The position numbers and the translations under genes were made by a program. Source: JBBIKU01 sp037445245 (lineage in GTDB: Bacteria > Chloroflexota > Anaerolineae > Anaerolineales > Anaerolineaceae). Taken from it: DNA of 24,092 nucleotides. The notes under the pieces are model-generated. The model saw only the letters and a list, made by a program, of their open reading frames with translations. It had not been told where the DNA came from and did no database searches. The DNA lies in contig JBBIKU010000015.1 of NCBI GenBank assembly GCA_037445245.1, positions 1 to 24,092 on the forward strand. The letters run 5' to 3'. This document shows, one piece after another, positions 15,303 through 23,613 of this stretch (position 1 is the stretch's first letter; every line of letters begins with the position of its first letter).

Positions 15303-15330
15303 TTGTATTGACCTTCGGTCCGGATACAAT
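15303..15330 (+). promoter_or_regulatory. Possible promoter of the degV-type gene
   Basis: TTGTAT (15303-15308) and TACAAT (15325-15330) are 16 bases apart, about 45 bases upstream of the start codon. The overlapping TTGACC at 15308-15313 is too close to the -10 box to serve. Confidence 0.4.
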
Positions 15331-15373
15331 TGGGTCACATTTTAATCTATGCGATCAAAAAAGGAGAACGCGG

Positions 15374-16237
15374 ATGCAGATCGTCACCGATCGGGGCATG
15401 GATATGGCTCCGGAACAGATGGAAGGATTCAACCTTCACTTTGCCCCCTTGCGGATCATCCTCAACGGGCAATCGTACACCAGCGGGGTAGATATCCAGC
15501 ACGCCGAGTTCTACGAGCTTTTATCAAAAACGGAGAGCTTTCCGACCACTTCTCAACCCTCGGCGGGTGAATTCGCCGCGCTGTACCGCGAGCTGGCAAA
15601 GAAGGATGCCGATATCCTCTCGATCCACATTTCATCCGGGCTGAGCGGAACAATCAACGCCGCCCGCGGCGGGGCTGAAATGATTCCCGAAGCCAGGGTG
15701 ACCATCGTCGATTCGAAAACGCTCTCCTGCCCCTTCGGATGGCAGGTCGAAGCGGCAGCCCGAGCGCTTAAAGCCGGCTGGACGCTGGATAAAATATTGG
15801 CTCTGATGGATCGCATTCGGGCGGAAGCACACGGCATGTTTACCCTCTCCAACTTGAATTACCTAATCCACGGTGGGCGCATCAGCCACATCAAAGGCTT
15901 GATGGCTTCGTTGTTGAACATCAAACCGATCATCGCCGTCAACAAGGAGAGCGGAAAATACGATAGTCTGGCGCAAGAAATCACCATCAAGCGCGCCCTG
16001 CTCAAACTGGTTGACCTGATTGCCGGCATGTATGCTGAAGGCAGCCAATTAAGGGTGCAATTGCTGCACGGCGACAACCTGCCAGCAATTGAAACACTGA
16101 AAGACCTGCTGGAAAAGCGATTCGATTGCCACTGGCTGCCGACCGTGGCAGTGGCGCCGGTGCTCGGCGCCCACACTGGTCCCAGCCTGGTGGGGCTTTC
16201 GGTCTCCCTGAATTCGTTATTCGACGAGGTTCCGTAA
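15374..16237 (+). CDS. DegV-family fatty-acid-binding protein
   Basis: The 287-residue protein is a typical DegV member. It begins MQIVTDRGMD, the family's nucleotide-like N-terminal strand and DxG. It carries PTTSQPSAGEFAALY near residue 57, ISSGLSGTINAARGGAEMIP, VDSKTLSCPFGWQVEAAARA, and LNYLIHGGRISHIKGL in the C-terminal domain. Proteins of this family bind a fatty acid between the two domains. In Gram-positive bacteria the FakB members deliver exogenous fatty acids to the kinase FakA. No FakA gene is near, so the partner is unknown. I chose the ATG at 15374, with GGAGAACGCGG directly upstream, over an earlier in-frame start at 15308 that would place the promoter inside the gene. Confidence 0.9.
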   Translation: MQIVTDRGMDMAPEQMEGFNLHFAPLRIILNGQSYTSGVDIQHAEFYELLSKTESFPTTSQPSAGEFAALYRELAKKDADILSIHISSGLSGTINAARGGAEMIPEARVTIVDSKTLSCPFGWQVEAAARALKAGWTLDKILALMDRIRAEAHGMFTLSNLNYLIHGGRISHIKGLMASLLNIKPIIAVNKESGKYDSLAQEITIKRALLKLVDLIAGMYAEGSQLRVQLLHGDNLPAIETLKDLLEKRFDCHWLPTVAVAPVLGAHTGPSLVGLSVSLNSLFDEVP

Positions 16238-16524
16238 TCCAGCCCACACCCGTGATCCGATAGCATCCATTGCGAGGACACACAAATCGGCTTATAGCCG
16301 GGATCGGCGCTCCCGGCTACAGTTACAGCCGAGCCAATGCCCCCCGTATTCGGGGTCACTGCCCGGTTTCCTCGGCGGCAGCAATGCCACTTACAGGAAC
16401 GGGCAGCAAATACGTCGTAGCACAACTGTATCGTCGACCTCCTTCTTTCTAACTCTTCATCCACCCGAAATTTTCAATTTCACCGGACATCCACCAAAGC
16501 CGTAAATTTTGTGTCAAATTCTGG
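16238..16524. other. Intergenic stretch with one hairpin
   Basis: No gene is supported on either strand. It contains a perfect 9-base inverted repeat TAGCCGGGA (16295-16303) / TCCCGGCTA (16311-16319) around a 7-base loop. There is no T run after it, so it is at best a factor-dependent transcript end for the degV-type gene. Confidence 0.45.
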
Positions 16525-16553
16525 TTGACTTAAGTAGTGAAGTGTTGTATAAT
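16525..16553 (+). promoter_or_regulatory. Sigma70-like promoter of the ilv-leu operon
   Basis: TTGACT (16525-16530) and TATAAT (16548-16553) are 17 bases apart, eleven of twelve positions matching consensus at ideal spacing. Transcription should start near 16560, leaving a leader of about 240 bases before ilvD that contains the leader peptide and terminator. Confidence 0.85.
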
Positions 16554-16594
16554 TAACCTAATTAAATCAAGCATAAGCTTAGAAAAACAACCCA

Positions 16595-16708
16595 ATGCCA
16601 ATCGCCAACTTTTGTTTCATTTCCCTCGTCCTTATTATTGTGGTTCTCATTCTTGAGAACCTAATTCCGGTTGGGACGGTGGAAGCAGTAGGTGAAAGCC
16701 AGGTGTAG
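16595..16708 (+). CDS. ilvL: ilv operon leader peptide (attenuation)
   Basis: A 37-codon frame begins ATG CCA ATC and ends TAG at 16706-16708. Codons 9-24 read ISLVLIIVVLILENLI: 13 of 16 encode isoleucine, leucine or valine. The stretch is strikingly like the E. coli IlvL peptide, which contains VISLVVISVVVIII. It starts about 35 bases after the predicted transcription start and lies before an intrinsic terminator and ilvD. In attenuation, scarce charged Ile, Leu or Val tRNA stalls the ribosome in this run and favours read-through. The ribosome binding site is weak. A small membrane protein is a less likely alternative. Confidence 0.8.
   Translation: MPIANFCFISLVLIIVVLILENLIPVGTVEAVGESQV
16642..16661 (+). 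promoter_or_regulatory. Leader RNA hairpin within the control codons (possible pause hairpin)
   Basis: GGTTCTCA (16642-16649) pairs perfectly with TGAGAACC (16654-16661) around a TTCT loop. It overlaps the Val-Leu-Ile-Leu codons of the leader peptide, so a translating or stalled ribosome would melt it. Confidence 0.6.
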
Positions 16709-16752
16709 CAGAAAAGAACATCACCCGAGAAACAAACCAAAACCGCCCAACC
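16669..16752 (+). promoter_or_regulatory. Possible antiterminator pairing in the ilv leader
   Basis: GGTTGGGACGGT (16669-16680) can pair with ACCGCCCAACC (16742-16752), with seven contiguous pairs and then three more after a small bulge. The second strand is the 5' arm of the terminator, so the two structures exclude each other. The first strand could instead pair with CCCAA at 16591-16595 near the leader start codon. The exact switching mechanism is inferred. Confidence 0.5.
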
Positions 16753-16773
16753 AGTTGGGCGGTTTTCTTTTTC
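16741..16773 (+). terminator. Intrinsic terminator (attenuator) before ilvD
   Basis: AACCGCCCAA (16741-16750) and TTGGGCGGTT (16755-16764) form a 10-base-pair GC-rich stem with a CCAG loop. A T-rich tract TTCTTTTTCTT follows. It stands 26 bases before the ilvD start, inside the transcribed leader, so it must be read through for the operon to be expressed. Confidence 0.85.
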
Positions 16774-16798
16774 TTGGGAAAATTCGTGGAGGTTTTGC

Positions 16799-18475
16799 AT
16801 GCGATCCGACAAGATCAAGAAAGGTTACCAACGGGCTCCAAACCGCTCATTGCTCAAAGCCACCGGCGTGAGCGACGCCGATATGCACAAACCGTTCATC
16901 GCCATCGTGAACTCCTATGTTGATATCGTGCCCGGGCACATTCACCTGCAAACGATGGGCAAACTGGTCAAAGATGCTGTGCGCGCCGCCGGCGGCGTAC
17001 CGTTCGAGTTCAACACCATCGCCGTCGACGACGGGATTGCCATGGGTCACCCTGGCATGAAATACTCGCTGCCCTCACGTGAATTGATTGCCGATTGTGT
17101 CGAGACGATGATCGAAGCCCACTGTTTCGACGGCATGGTCTGCATTCCCAATTGCGACAAAATCGTGCCCGGCATGTTGATGGCGGCAATGCGGGTCAAC
17201 ATTCCAGCGATCTTCGTTTCCGGCGGCGCCATGCCTGCCGGGAAAACTCCCCAAGGCGAGACGATCGACCTGATCTCGGTTTTCGAAGGCGTAGGTGCCT
17301 ACCAGAGTGGGAAGATCAATGATGCCCGCTTGAAACTGCTCGAAGATCACGCCTGCCCTTCTTGCGGTTCGTGCTCTGGGATGTTTACCGCCAACAGTAT
17401 GAACTGTCTCACTGAAGCGCTCGGGCTTGGGCTGCCCTTCAATGGCACGGCGCTGGCGAACACACCCGAGCGCGAGGCACTCGCCCGGCGTGCCGGCAGT
17501 CTCATCTTGGATCTGGTCGAGAAGCAGCAAAAGCCGCGTCACATCGTCACCCGTGAGGCGCTGGACGACGCCTTCGCCCTCGATATGGCAATGGGCGGGT
17601 CAACCAACACCATCCTGCACGCGTTGGCAATCGCCCACGAAGGCGGCATCGACTATCCGCTGGCGCGGCTCAACGCCATCGCCGACGGGGTGCCCTACCT
17701 GTGCATGGTCAGCCCGGCAGGCAAATGGCACATCGAAGACGTCCACCGCGCCGGCGGTGTCCCCGCCATTTTGAAAGAAATCGCCGCCACCGGCTACCCC
17801 CTGCACCTCGACAGGCTCACCGTCAGCGGGCAGACCCTGGGTGAGATCGTCGCGGCTGCAAAAAACAACGATGCAGATGTCATCCGGCGGCACGATCAAC
17901 CCCACACCACCACTGGCGGGCTGGCGGTGCTCTTCGGCAACCTGGCACCCTGCGGCGCAGTGGTGAAAACCGGCGGGGTGGACGCCAATATGTATCACTT
18001 CAACGGACCCGCCCGCATCTACGAATCGCAGGATGAAGCGCTGGCAGGCATACTGGCTTCAGAAGTACAGCCCGGCGAGGTGGTCGTCATCCGCTATGAG
18101 GGACCCAAAGGTGGACCCGGCATGCAGGAAATGCTCAGCCCCACCAGCGCCATCATGGGGATGGAACTGGGCGACAAGGTCGCGCTGATCACCGATGGGC
18201 GCTTTTCGGGCGGGACACGCGGCGCTTGCATCGGTCACATTTCCCCCGAAGCCGCCAGCGGCGGTCCGATTGCAGCGCTGCAAGCAGGAGATGTTATCGA
18301 AATCGATCTCGAAGCGCGCACGCTCAACGTCCGCCTGTCAGACGAAGAAATCAGCAACCGTCTGGCAGCATTGCCCAAATTCCAGCCACGCACCGCTAGC
18401 CGCTGGTTACAGCGCTACGCCCATTTCGTCACCAGTGCCGACAACGGCGCTGTACTGACTACCCCGCCGCATTGA
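16799..18475 (+). CDS. ilvD: Dihydroxy-acid dehydratase
   Basis: The 558-residue protein converts dihydroxy-isovalerate and dihydroxy-methylvalerate to the keto acids of valine and isoleucine synthesis. It follows the E. coli IlvD pattern: NSYVDIVPGHIHLQ, FNTIAVDDGIAMGHPGMKYS, the cluster cysteine motif CIPNCDK (Cys115 and Cys119) and CPSCGSCSGMFTANSMNCLT (Cys187-Cys203). A C-terminal swivel domain has GRFSGGTRGACIGHISPEA. The length is that of the shorter Gram-positive and Chloroflexota forms; E. coli IlvD is about 616 residues. GGAGG lies seven bases before the ATG. It is the first structural gene after the attenuator. Confidence 0.96.
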   Translation: MRSDKIKKGYQRAPNRSLLKATGVSDADMHKPFIAIVNSYVDIVPGHIHLQTMGKLVKDAVRAAGGVPFEFNTIAVDDGIAMGHPGMKYSLPSRELIADCVETMIEAHCFDGMVCIPNCDKIVPGMLMAAMRVNIPAIFVSGGAMPAGKTPQGETIDLISVFEGVGAYQSGKINDARLKLLEDHACPSCGSCSGMFTANSMNCLTEALGLGLPFNGTALANTPEREALARRAGSLILDLVEKQQKPRHIVTREALDDAFALDMAMGGSTNTILHALAIAHEGGIDYPLARLNAIADGVPYLCMVSPAGKWHIEDVHRAGGVPAILKEIAATGYPLHLDRLTVSGQTLGEIVAAAKNNDADVIRRHDQPHTTTGGLAVLFGNLAPCGAVVKTGGVDANMYHFNGPARIYESQDEALAGILASEVQPGEVVVIRYEGPKGGPGMQEMLSPTSAIMGMELGDKVALITDGRFSGGTRGACIGHISPEAASGGPIAALQAGDVIEIDLEARTLNVRLSDEEISNRLAALPKFQPRTASRWLQRYAHFVTSADNGAVLTTPPH

Positions 18476-18500
18476 TCCATTCGCAATTACTGGAGGACTT

Positions 18501-20196
18501 ATGAAACGCACCGGAGCAGAAATCTTATGGGAATGTTTGCAGCATGAGGGGGTTGAACATGTATTTGGATTTCCAGGCGGAGCCGATTTACGACGCCATG
18601 ATGAATTATTCCATTCATCATGTGCTCGTACGGCACGAACAGGGCGCCACCCACATGGCAGATGGCTACGCCCGCGCCGGAAGAAAAGTCGGGGTGGCAA
18701 TGGCAACCTCGGGTCCCGGCGCTACCAACATGGTCACCGGCATCGCCACCGCGATGATGGACTCCTCGCCAATCGTGTGTATCACCGGTCAGGTGGCAAG
18801 CAAATTCATCGGTTACGACGCTTTCCAGGAAACTGACGTGACCGGGATCACCCTGCCAATCACCAAACATAATTACCTGGTCACCGAAACCAAAGACCTT
18901 GCCCCGGCGATCAAAGAGGCGTTCTACATTGCCCGCTCTGGCAGACCCGGACCGGTATTGGTAGATATTGCCAAAGACACCCAGCAAAACGCCATCGAAT
19001 GGGAATGGGACGACAGCCCGGTGCAATTACCGGGTTATCGCCCCGATCTACGCGCGATCAGTCTCGATGTGGAAAAAGCGCTCGAGATGATCCGCAAGGC
19101 AAAAAAACCGCTCATCCTCGCCGGCAACGGTGTGCTGATGAGCGGCGCCATGGCAGAATTGCGTACCTTTGCCGAGAAAGCGCAAATCCCAGTGGCGGTG
19201 ACCCTGCTCGGCATTGGCAGCTTTCCCGCCAGTCATCCCCTGCACCTGGGTATGATGGGCATGCATGGTGAAGCCTGGGTCAACTATGCCATCCAACAGG
19301 CAGACCTGCTGCTGGCATTCGGGATGCGCTTCGATGACCGCGTTACCGGTAACCTCGACAACTACGCCCCCCATGCCCTCAAGATTCACGCCGATATCGA
19401 CCCCTCGGAGATCGACAAAAACGTCAAGGTCGATCTGGCGCTGATCGGCGATCTGCGAGAAACGCTGGAGAGCATGTTGCCGCAGCTCGAAGCCGCCGAT
19501 CACAGCAACTGGCTGGAAGAGATCAACGAAAACAAGCGCGACAGCCAGCTGCGCGACGTTCAAAATCTTCCCGCCAATGGTTCGCTGCGCGCCGCCCATG
19601 TCATCAACGACATCTGGCGCAACACTGGTGAGAACACCATCGTGGTTACCGATGTCGGGCAGCATCAAATGTGGACGGCGCAATACTGCCGCCGCGAAAA
19701 ACCCTACACCCTGATCACATCCGGCGGGTTGGGAACGATGGGGTTCGGGCTGCCAGCAGCCCTGGGCGCCACTTTCGCCCGCCCCGGAGAGGAAGTGTGG
19801 GCAATTGTCGGTGACGGCGGGTTTCAGATGACGCAGGCCGAGCTATCGACCGCCCGCCAGGAAAACGCCAAGGTTAACGTTGCCATCATCAACAACGGCT
19901 TCCTGGGAATGGTGCGCCAATGGCAGGAATTCTTCTACGAGCGGCGCTATTCAGCGACTCCCATCACCAGCCCCGATTTCGTCAAAATTGCCGCAGCGCA
20001 CGGCTTGCCCGGCATCCGCGTCACCCAACGCAGCGAGGTCGAAGCCGCCATTCGCCAGGCGCAGGAGACCTCCGGGACGGTGGTGATCGATTTCCGGGTC
20101 GTGCAAGAAGACATCGTCTACCCGATGGTGCCCGCCGGCGCCGACCTGCACGAGATGATCCGCCGCCCGCTGCCGGAAAGCGCTTCAAAGAAGTGA
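18501..20196 (+). CDS. ilvB: Acetolactate synthase large subunit, apparent frameshift near the N-terminus
   Basis: This gene encodes the catalytic subunit of acetohydroxyacid synthase (ThDP, FAD, Mg2+), joining pyruvate with pyruvate or 2-ketobutyrate. The start MKRTGAEILWECLQHEGVEH, with GGAGG upstream, is normal and runs to FGFPGGA at 18584. The expected continuation ILPIYDA is replaced by PIYDAMMNYSIHHVL in another frame from 18583. The rest is standard: the ThDP-activating Glu in RHEQGATHMADGYARA, FQETDVTGI, an FAD region, and the ThDP motif GDGGFQMTQAELSTA with INNGFLGMVRQWQ. The break fits an 8-base loss within GCC-ATC-CTG-CCG. An internal ATG at 18559 after AGGGGG could start a protein lacking about 28 residues. 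Sequencing error cannot be excluded. Confidence 0.93.
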
Positions 20197-20254
20197 AGCG
20201 AGAAAATTTAGCCCACGATCCATTTAGTGATATTGATATTTGGGAGGAGGAAAC

Positions 20255-20806
20255 ATGCACCAAACACTCGTCGTTCTGGTAGAAGACAAACCGGGCGTAC
20301 TCAACCGGGTCGCTTCGCTCTTTCGCAGGCGTTTGTTCAACATCGAGTCGCTCACGGTCGGACACACCGAAAAACCCGGCATTTCGCGCATGACCATCGT
20401 GATCGACAGCAGCCGCACCAGCGCCCAGCGGGTGGTGATGTACCTGTACAAACTGGTCAACGTTTTGCAGGTGGAAGACCTTTCAGAAACCCCGGCGGTC
20501 AGTCGCGATCTGGCAATGATCAAGGTCAAAGCCAACTCAGAGAACCGCACCAGCATTATGCAGTTGGTGGACGTCTTCCGCGCCCGCATCGTCGACGTCA
20601 CCAGCGATTCGCTGATCGTAGAGATCACTGGCACCGAAGATAAGATCGACAGCTTCGTCGAGGTCTTGCGCCCATTCGAGATCATTGAAATGGTGCGCAC
20701 CGGCACGGTCGCCATGGCGCGCGGTCCCGAAGCGCTGGTGCCGCCCAACGATAACGGGCACCGCCAGGAGAACATCGCTGCCTATGCCAGCCGCGTGACT
20801 GGCTAA
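20255..20806 (+). CDS. ilvN: Acetolactate synthase small (regulatory) subunit
   Basis: The 183-residue protein has the N-terminal ACT domain of IlvN/IlvH: LVVLVEDKPGVLNRVASLFR followed by RRLFNIESLTVG. The C-terminal ALS_ss domain contains SRDLAMIKVKANSENR and GTEDKIDSFVEVLRPFEIIE, then RTGTVAMARG. It activates the large subunit and carries valine feedback inhibition. The start at 20255 follows GGGAGGAGG; the frame is open five codons further upstream but without a separate ribosome site. It lies 58 bases after ilvB and 39 bases before ilvC. Length and motifs are complete. Confidence 0.95.
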   Translation: MHQTLVVLVEDKPGVLNRVASLFRRRLFNIESLTVGHTEKPGISRMTIVIDSSRTSAQRVVMYLYKLVNVLQVEDLSETPAVSRDLAMIKVKANSENRTSIMQLVDVFRARIVDVTSDSLIVEITGTEDKIDSFVEVLRPFEIIEMVRTGTVAMARGPEALVPPNDNGHRQENIAAYASRVTG

Positions 20807-20845
20807 ATAGCGCTTATTCATCTTTTACTGTTCAAGGAGTTAATC

Positions 20846-21922
20846 ATGGTCAAAATGGTATTCGGAAGCACGGAAGAAGAAGTCATCACTCGCGATGAGT
20901 TCCCACTCGAAAAAGCTCGAGAAGTGCTTAAGGATGAGGTCATCGCCATCCTGGGTTATGGCGTGCAGGGTCCCGCTCAGGCGCTCAACCTGCGCGACAA
21001 CGGCTTTAACGTCATTGTCGGGCAGGCACCTGAAGCAAAATCCTACTGGGAAAAAGCGATCAAAGACGGCTGGCAACCCGGCAAAACCCTCTTCACCCTC
21101 GAAGAAGCCGCCGAACGGGGTACGGTGATCCAATATTTGATCTCGGACGCCGGGCAAATGCTAGCGTGGGACAGGATCAAGCCCTGCCTGAAAGAGAGCG
21201 ACGCCCTGTACTTCTCGCACGGTTTCGCCATCGTTTACAGCGACCAGACCGGCGTGGTCGCACCTCAATTTGTCGACGTCATCATGGTGGCGCCTAAGGG
21301 ATCGGGTAACAGCGTCCGCAAGAATTTCCTCAATGGCAGCGGCATCAACAGCAGCTATGCCATCCACCAAGATTACACCGGCAGAGCTGCCGCACGCACC
21401 CTGGCGCTGGGCATCGGCATCGGCTCGGGTTATCTCTTCCCGACCACTTTCGAGAAGGAGGTCTACAGCGATCTGACCGGCGAGCGTGGTGTTCTGATGG
21501 GCGCCCTGACCGGCATCATGGAAGCCCAGTACGACGTGCTGCGCAAGCACGGTCACTCCCCCAGCGAGGCATTCAACGAGACGGTCGAAGAATTGACCCA
21601 AAGTCTGATCCGGCTGGTGGCTGAGAACGGCATGGATTGGATGTATGCCAATTGTAGCGCAACCGCCCAGCGCGGCGCCCTCGACTGGCGACATCGCTTC
21701 CGGGAAGCAGTCGCCCCGGTTTTCGATGAACTCTACCAAAGCGTCGTTTCGGGTGAAGAGACCCGCATCGTGCTCGAAGCCAATTCGGCAGCGGATTACA
21801 AGGAGAAGCTCGAAGCCGAGTTGAAGGAAATGCGTCGCTCCGAAATGTGGCAGGCAGGCGCAGCCGTTCGTTCGCTGCGTCCCGAAAACTGGAAAATGCC
21901 CCAAACGGAGGCGGCGCAGTAA
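20846..21922 (+). CDS. ilvC: Ketol-acid reductoisomerase, fungal Ilv5-like
   Basis: The 358-residue enzyme rearranges and reduces acetolactate or acetohydroxybutyrate. The Rossmann motif is GYGVQG (residues 37-42), then ALNLRDNGFNVIVGQAPEAK. The knotted C-terminal domain has GINSSYAIHQDYTGRAAART, ERGVLMGALTGIMEAQYDVL and GHSPSEAFNETVEELTQSL, then GALDWRHRFREAVAPVF. These C-terminal phrases, and the LRPEN near the end, look like fungal mitochondrial Ilv5 and its bacterial relatives rather than the usual 330-residue bacterial class I form. The cofactor loop GQAPEAKS has no arginine, which raises doubt about NADPH preference. AAGGAG precedes the ATG. A complete gene, 38 bases before leuA. Confidence 0.95.
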   Translation: MVKMVFGSTEEEVITRDEFPLEKAREVLKDEVIAILGYGVQGPAQALNLRDNGFNVIVGQAPEAKSYWEKAIKDGWQPGKTLFTLEEAAERGTVIQYLISDAGQMLAWDRIKPCLKESDALYFSHGFAIVYSDQTGVVAPQFVDVIMVAPKGSGNSVRKNFLNGSGINSSYAIHQDYTGRAAARTLALGIGIGSGYLFPTTFEKEVYSDLTGERGVLMGALTGIMEAQYDVLRKHGHSPSEAFNETVEELTQSLIRLVAENGMDWMYANCSATAQRGALDWRHRFREAVAPVFDELYQSVVSGEETRIVLEANSAADYKEKLEAELKEMRRSEMWQAGAAVRSLRPENWKMPQTEAAQ

Positions 21923-21960
21923 GACAGCAGACGCCGCAGACGATCAGGGAAAAGGCAACC

Positions 21961-23586
21961 ATGGACAATTATGTAAGGATTTTCGACACCACCCTGCGCG
22001 ACGGCGAACAATCGCCGGGCGCCACAATGACCTCGGGTGAAAAACTGGAAATTGCCCGCGTCCTGGTACGCCTGGGCGTGGACGTGATTGAAGCCGGATT
22101 CCCCGCGGCATCACCCGACGATCTGGAAGCGGTACGGCGGATTGCTAGAGAAGTCGGCGCTGCCGGCGCAGGTCAAAAACCGGTAACCATCTGCGCCCTG
22201 GCGCGCGCTTCGAAGAATGACATCGATAAAGCCTGGGAAGGCGTGCGCCAAGCCACCAGACCGCGCATTCACACCTTCATCGCCACCTCCGAGATCCACA
22301 TGCAGTACAAACTCAAGATGGACCGCCAGCAGGTGGTAGAGCGCGTGGTGGAAATGGTGCGCTACGCCCGCAGCCTGTGCGAAGACGTCGAGTTCAGCCC
22401 CGAAGATGCCGGTCGCAGCGATCCCGAGTTCCTCTACCTGGTACTGGGCGAAGCCATCAAAGCTGGCGCCTCCACCCTCAACATCCCCGATACGGTGGGC
22501 TACACCACCCCCGCCGAGTTCGGCGAGCTGATCTCGAGCATCATCCGTAACACGCCCGGCATCGAGAACGCCATCGTTTCGGTGCACTGCCACAACGACC
22601 TCGGGCTGGCGACCGCCAACACCCTGGCGGGGCTGCAAGCCGGGGCACGCCAGGCAGAGGTAACCGTCAATGGCATCGGCGAGCGCGCCGGCAACACCTC
22701 GCTGGAAGAGGTGGTCATGTCGCTGCAGACCCGCAAGCCGGTTTTTAATCTGACCACCGGCATCGACACCACCCAGATCATGCGGGTTAGCAAGCTGGTC
22801 AGCAATTACACCGGCATTTCGGTTCAGCCCAACAAGGCAATCGTAGGCGCCAACGCCTTCGCCCACGAAGCCGGCATCCACCAGGACGGCATCCTCAAGC
22901 ACCAACAAACCTACGAGATCATGCGTCCTGAAGCGGTCGGTCTCACCCAGAGCCGGCTGGTGCTGGGCAAACATTCCGGGCGGCACGCCTTCAAAACCCG
23001 TCTCAAGGAATTGGGATATATCCTGGAGGAAAGCGACGCCGATGCCCTGTTCGAGCGCTTCAAAGTGCTCGCCGACAAAAAGAAGACCATCGCCGACGCC
23101 GATCTGCACGCCCTGGCTTCAGAGCAACTCTACCAGGTGCACGAAGTGTTCACCTTGGAAGGGCTGCAAGTCACCTGTGGAACGATAGGAATGCCCACCG
23201 CCACCGTCCGGCTGCGCGGTCCCGATGAGCAATTGCATGTTGCGGCTGCAGTCGGCAGCGGACCGGTCGATGCAACCTACAAAGCGATCGATTCCATCGT
23301 TCAAGCCCCCAACATTCTCCTGGAGTTCGTCATCCACGCCGCCACCGAAGGGATTGATGCCTTGGGTGAGGTGACCGTGCGCATCGAAGGCAGAAACGGT
23401 CATCACACCCTGGACGCTCAGAAAGAGGTTGAGCAATCCCGCACTTTCGGCGGTTACGGTGCCGATACCGACATCGTGGTCGCCAGCGCCAAAGCCTACC
23501 TGGCTGCTTTGAACAAAATGCTGGTCGCCAGCGGCAGGTACGGGGAATCCGAAACCCCCGCCCCCACCGTGATTTCAGCGAAGTAA
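21961..23586 (+). CDS. leuA: 2-isopropylmalate synthase
   Basis: The 541-residue enzyme condenses acetyl-CoA with 2-ketoisovalerate, the first step to leucine. The N-terminal barrel starts VRIFDTTLRDGEQSPGATM with metal ligand Asp14, and the other metal ligands His209 and His211 are in VHCHNDLGLATAN. GIGERAGNTSLEEVVM follows, then the linker with FAHEAGIHQDGILKH. From about residue 390 the C-terminal LeuA-dimer domain, which binds leucine for feedback control, is complete (GTIGMPTATVRLRGPDE to FGGYGADTDIVVASAKAYL). I chose the ATG at 21961 preceded by AAAGG; the frame is open upstream to 21847 but that part overlaps ilvC. Confidence 0.96.
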   Translation: MDNYVRIFDTTLRDGEQSPGATMTSGEKLEIARVLVRLGVDVIEAGFPAASPDDLEAVRRIAREVGAAGAGQKPVTICALARASKNDIDKAWEGVRQATRPRIHTFIATSEIHMQYKLKMDRQQVVERVVEMVRYARSLCEDVEFSPEDAGRSDPEFLYLVLGEAIKAGASTLNIPDTVGYTTPAEFGELISSIIRNTPGIENAIVSVHCHNDLGLATANTLAGLQAGARQAEVTVNGIGERAGNTSLEEVVMSLQTRKPVFNLTTGIDTTQIMRVSKLVSNYTGISVQPNKAIVGANAFAHEAGIHQDGILKHQQTYEIMRPEAVGLTQSRLVLGKHSGRHAFKTRLKELGYILEESDADALFERFKVLADKKKTIADADLHALASEQLYQVHEVFTLEGLQVTCGTIGMPTATVRLRGPDEQLHVAAAVGSGPVDATYKAIDSIVQAPNILLEFVIHAATEGIDALGEVTVRIEGRNGHHTLDAQKEVEQSRTFGGYGADTDIVVASAKAYLAALNKMLVASGRYGESETPAPTVISAK

Positions 23587-23613
23587 GTGAGTAAAGAAGA
23601 GGAGACAAAAAGT

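Noticed and set aside
15308..15330. TTGACC paired with TACAAT as a promoter before the degV-type gene
   Set aside because: The spacing is only 11 bases, too short for sigma70; TTGTAT with 16 bases fits better.
13149..16403. The 13-base word ACTTACAGGAACG present near 13149 and near 16390
   Set aside because: A few exact 13-base matches are expected by chance in 24 kb, and no wider similarity surrounds them.
16560..16798. T-box riboswitch in front of ilvD
   Set aside because: The conserved T-box sequence and specifier-loop layout were not found; a leader peptide explains the region.
19048..19683. Open frame antisense to ilvB (211 residues)
   Set aside because: Opposite a well-conserved catalytic gene and without protein-like features.
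21161..21904. Long open frame antisense to ilvC (247 residues)
   Set aside because: Shadow of ilvC; no ribosome site or recognisable domain.
22111..23109. Long open frame antisense to leuA (332 residues)
   Set aside because: It lies wholly opposite a clear leuA gene in GC-rich sequence, has no family resemblance, and is a codon-bias shadow.
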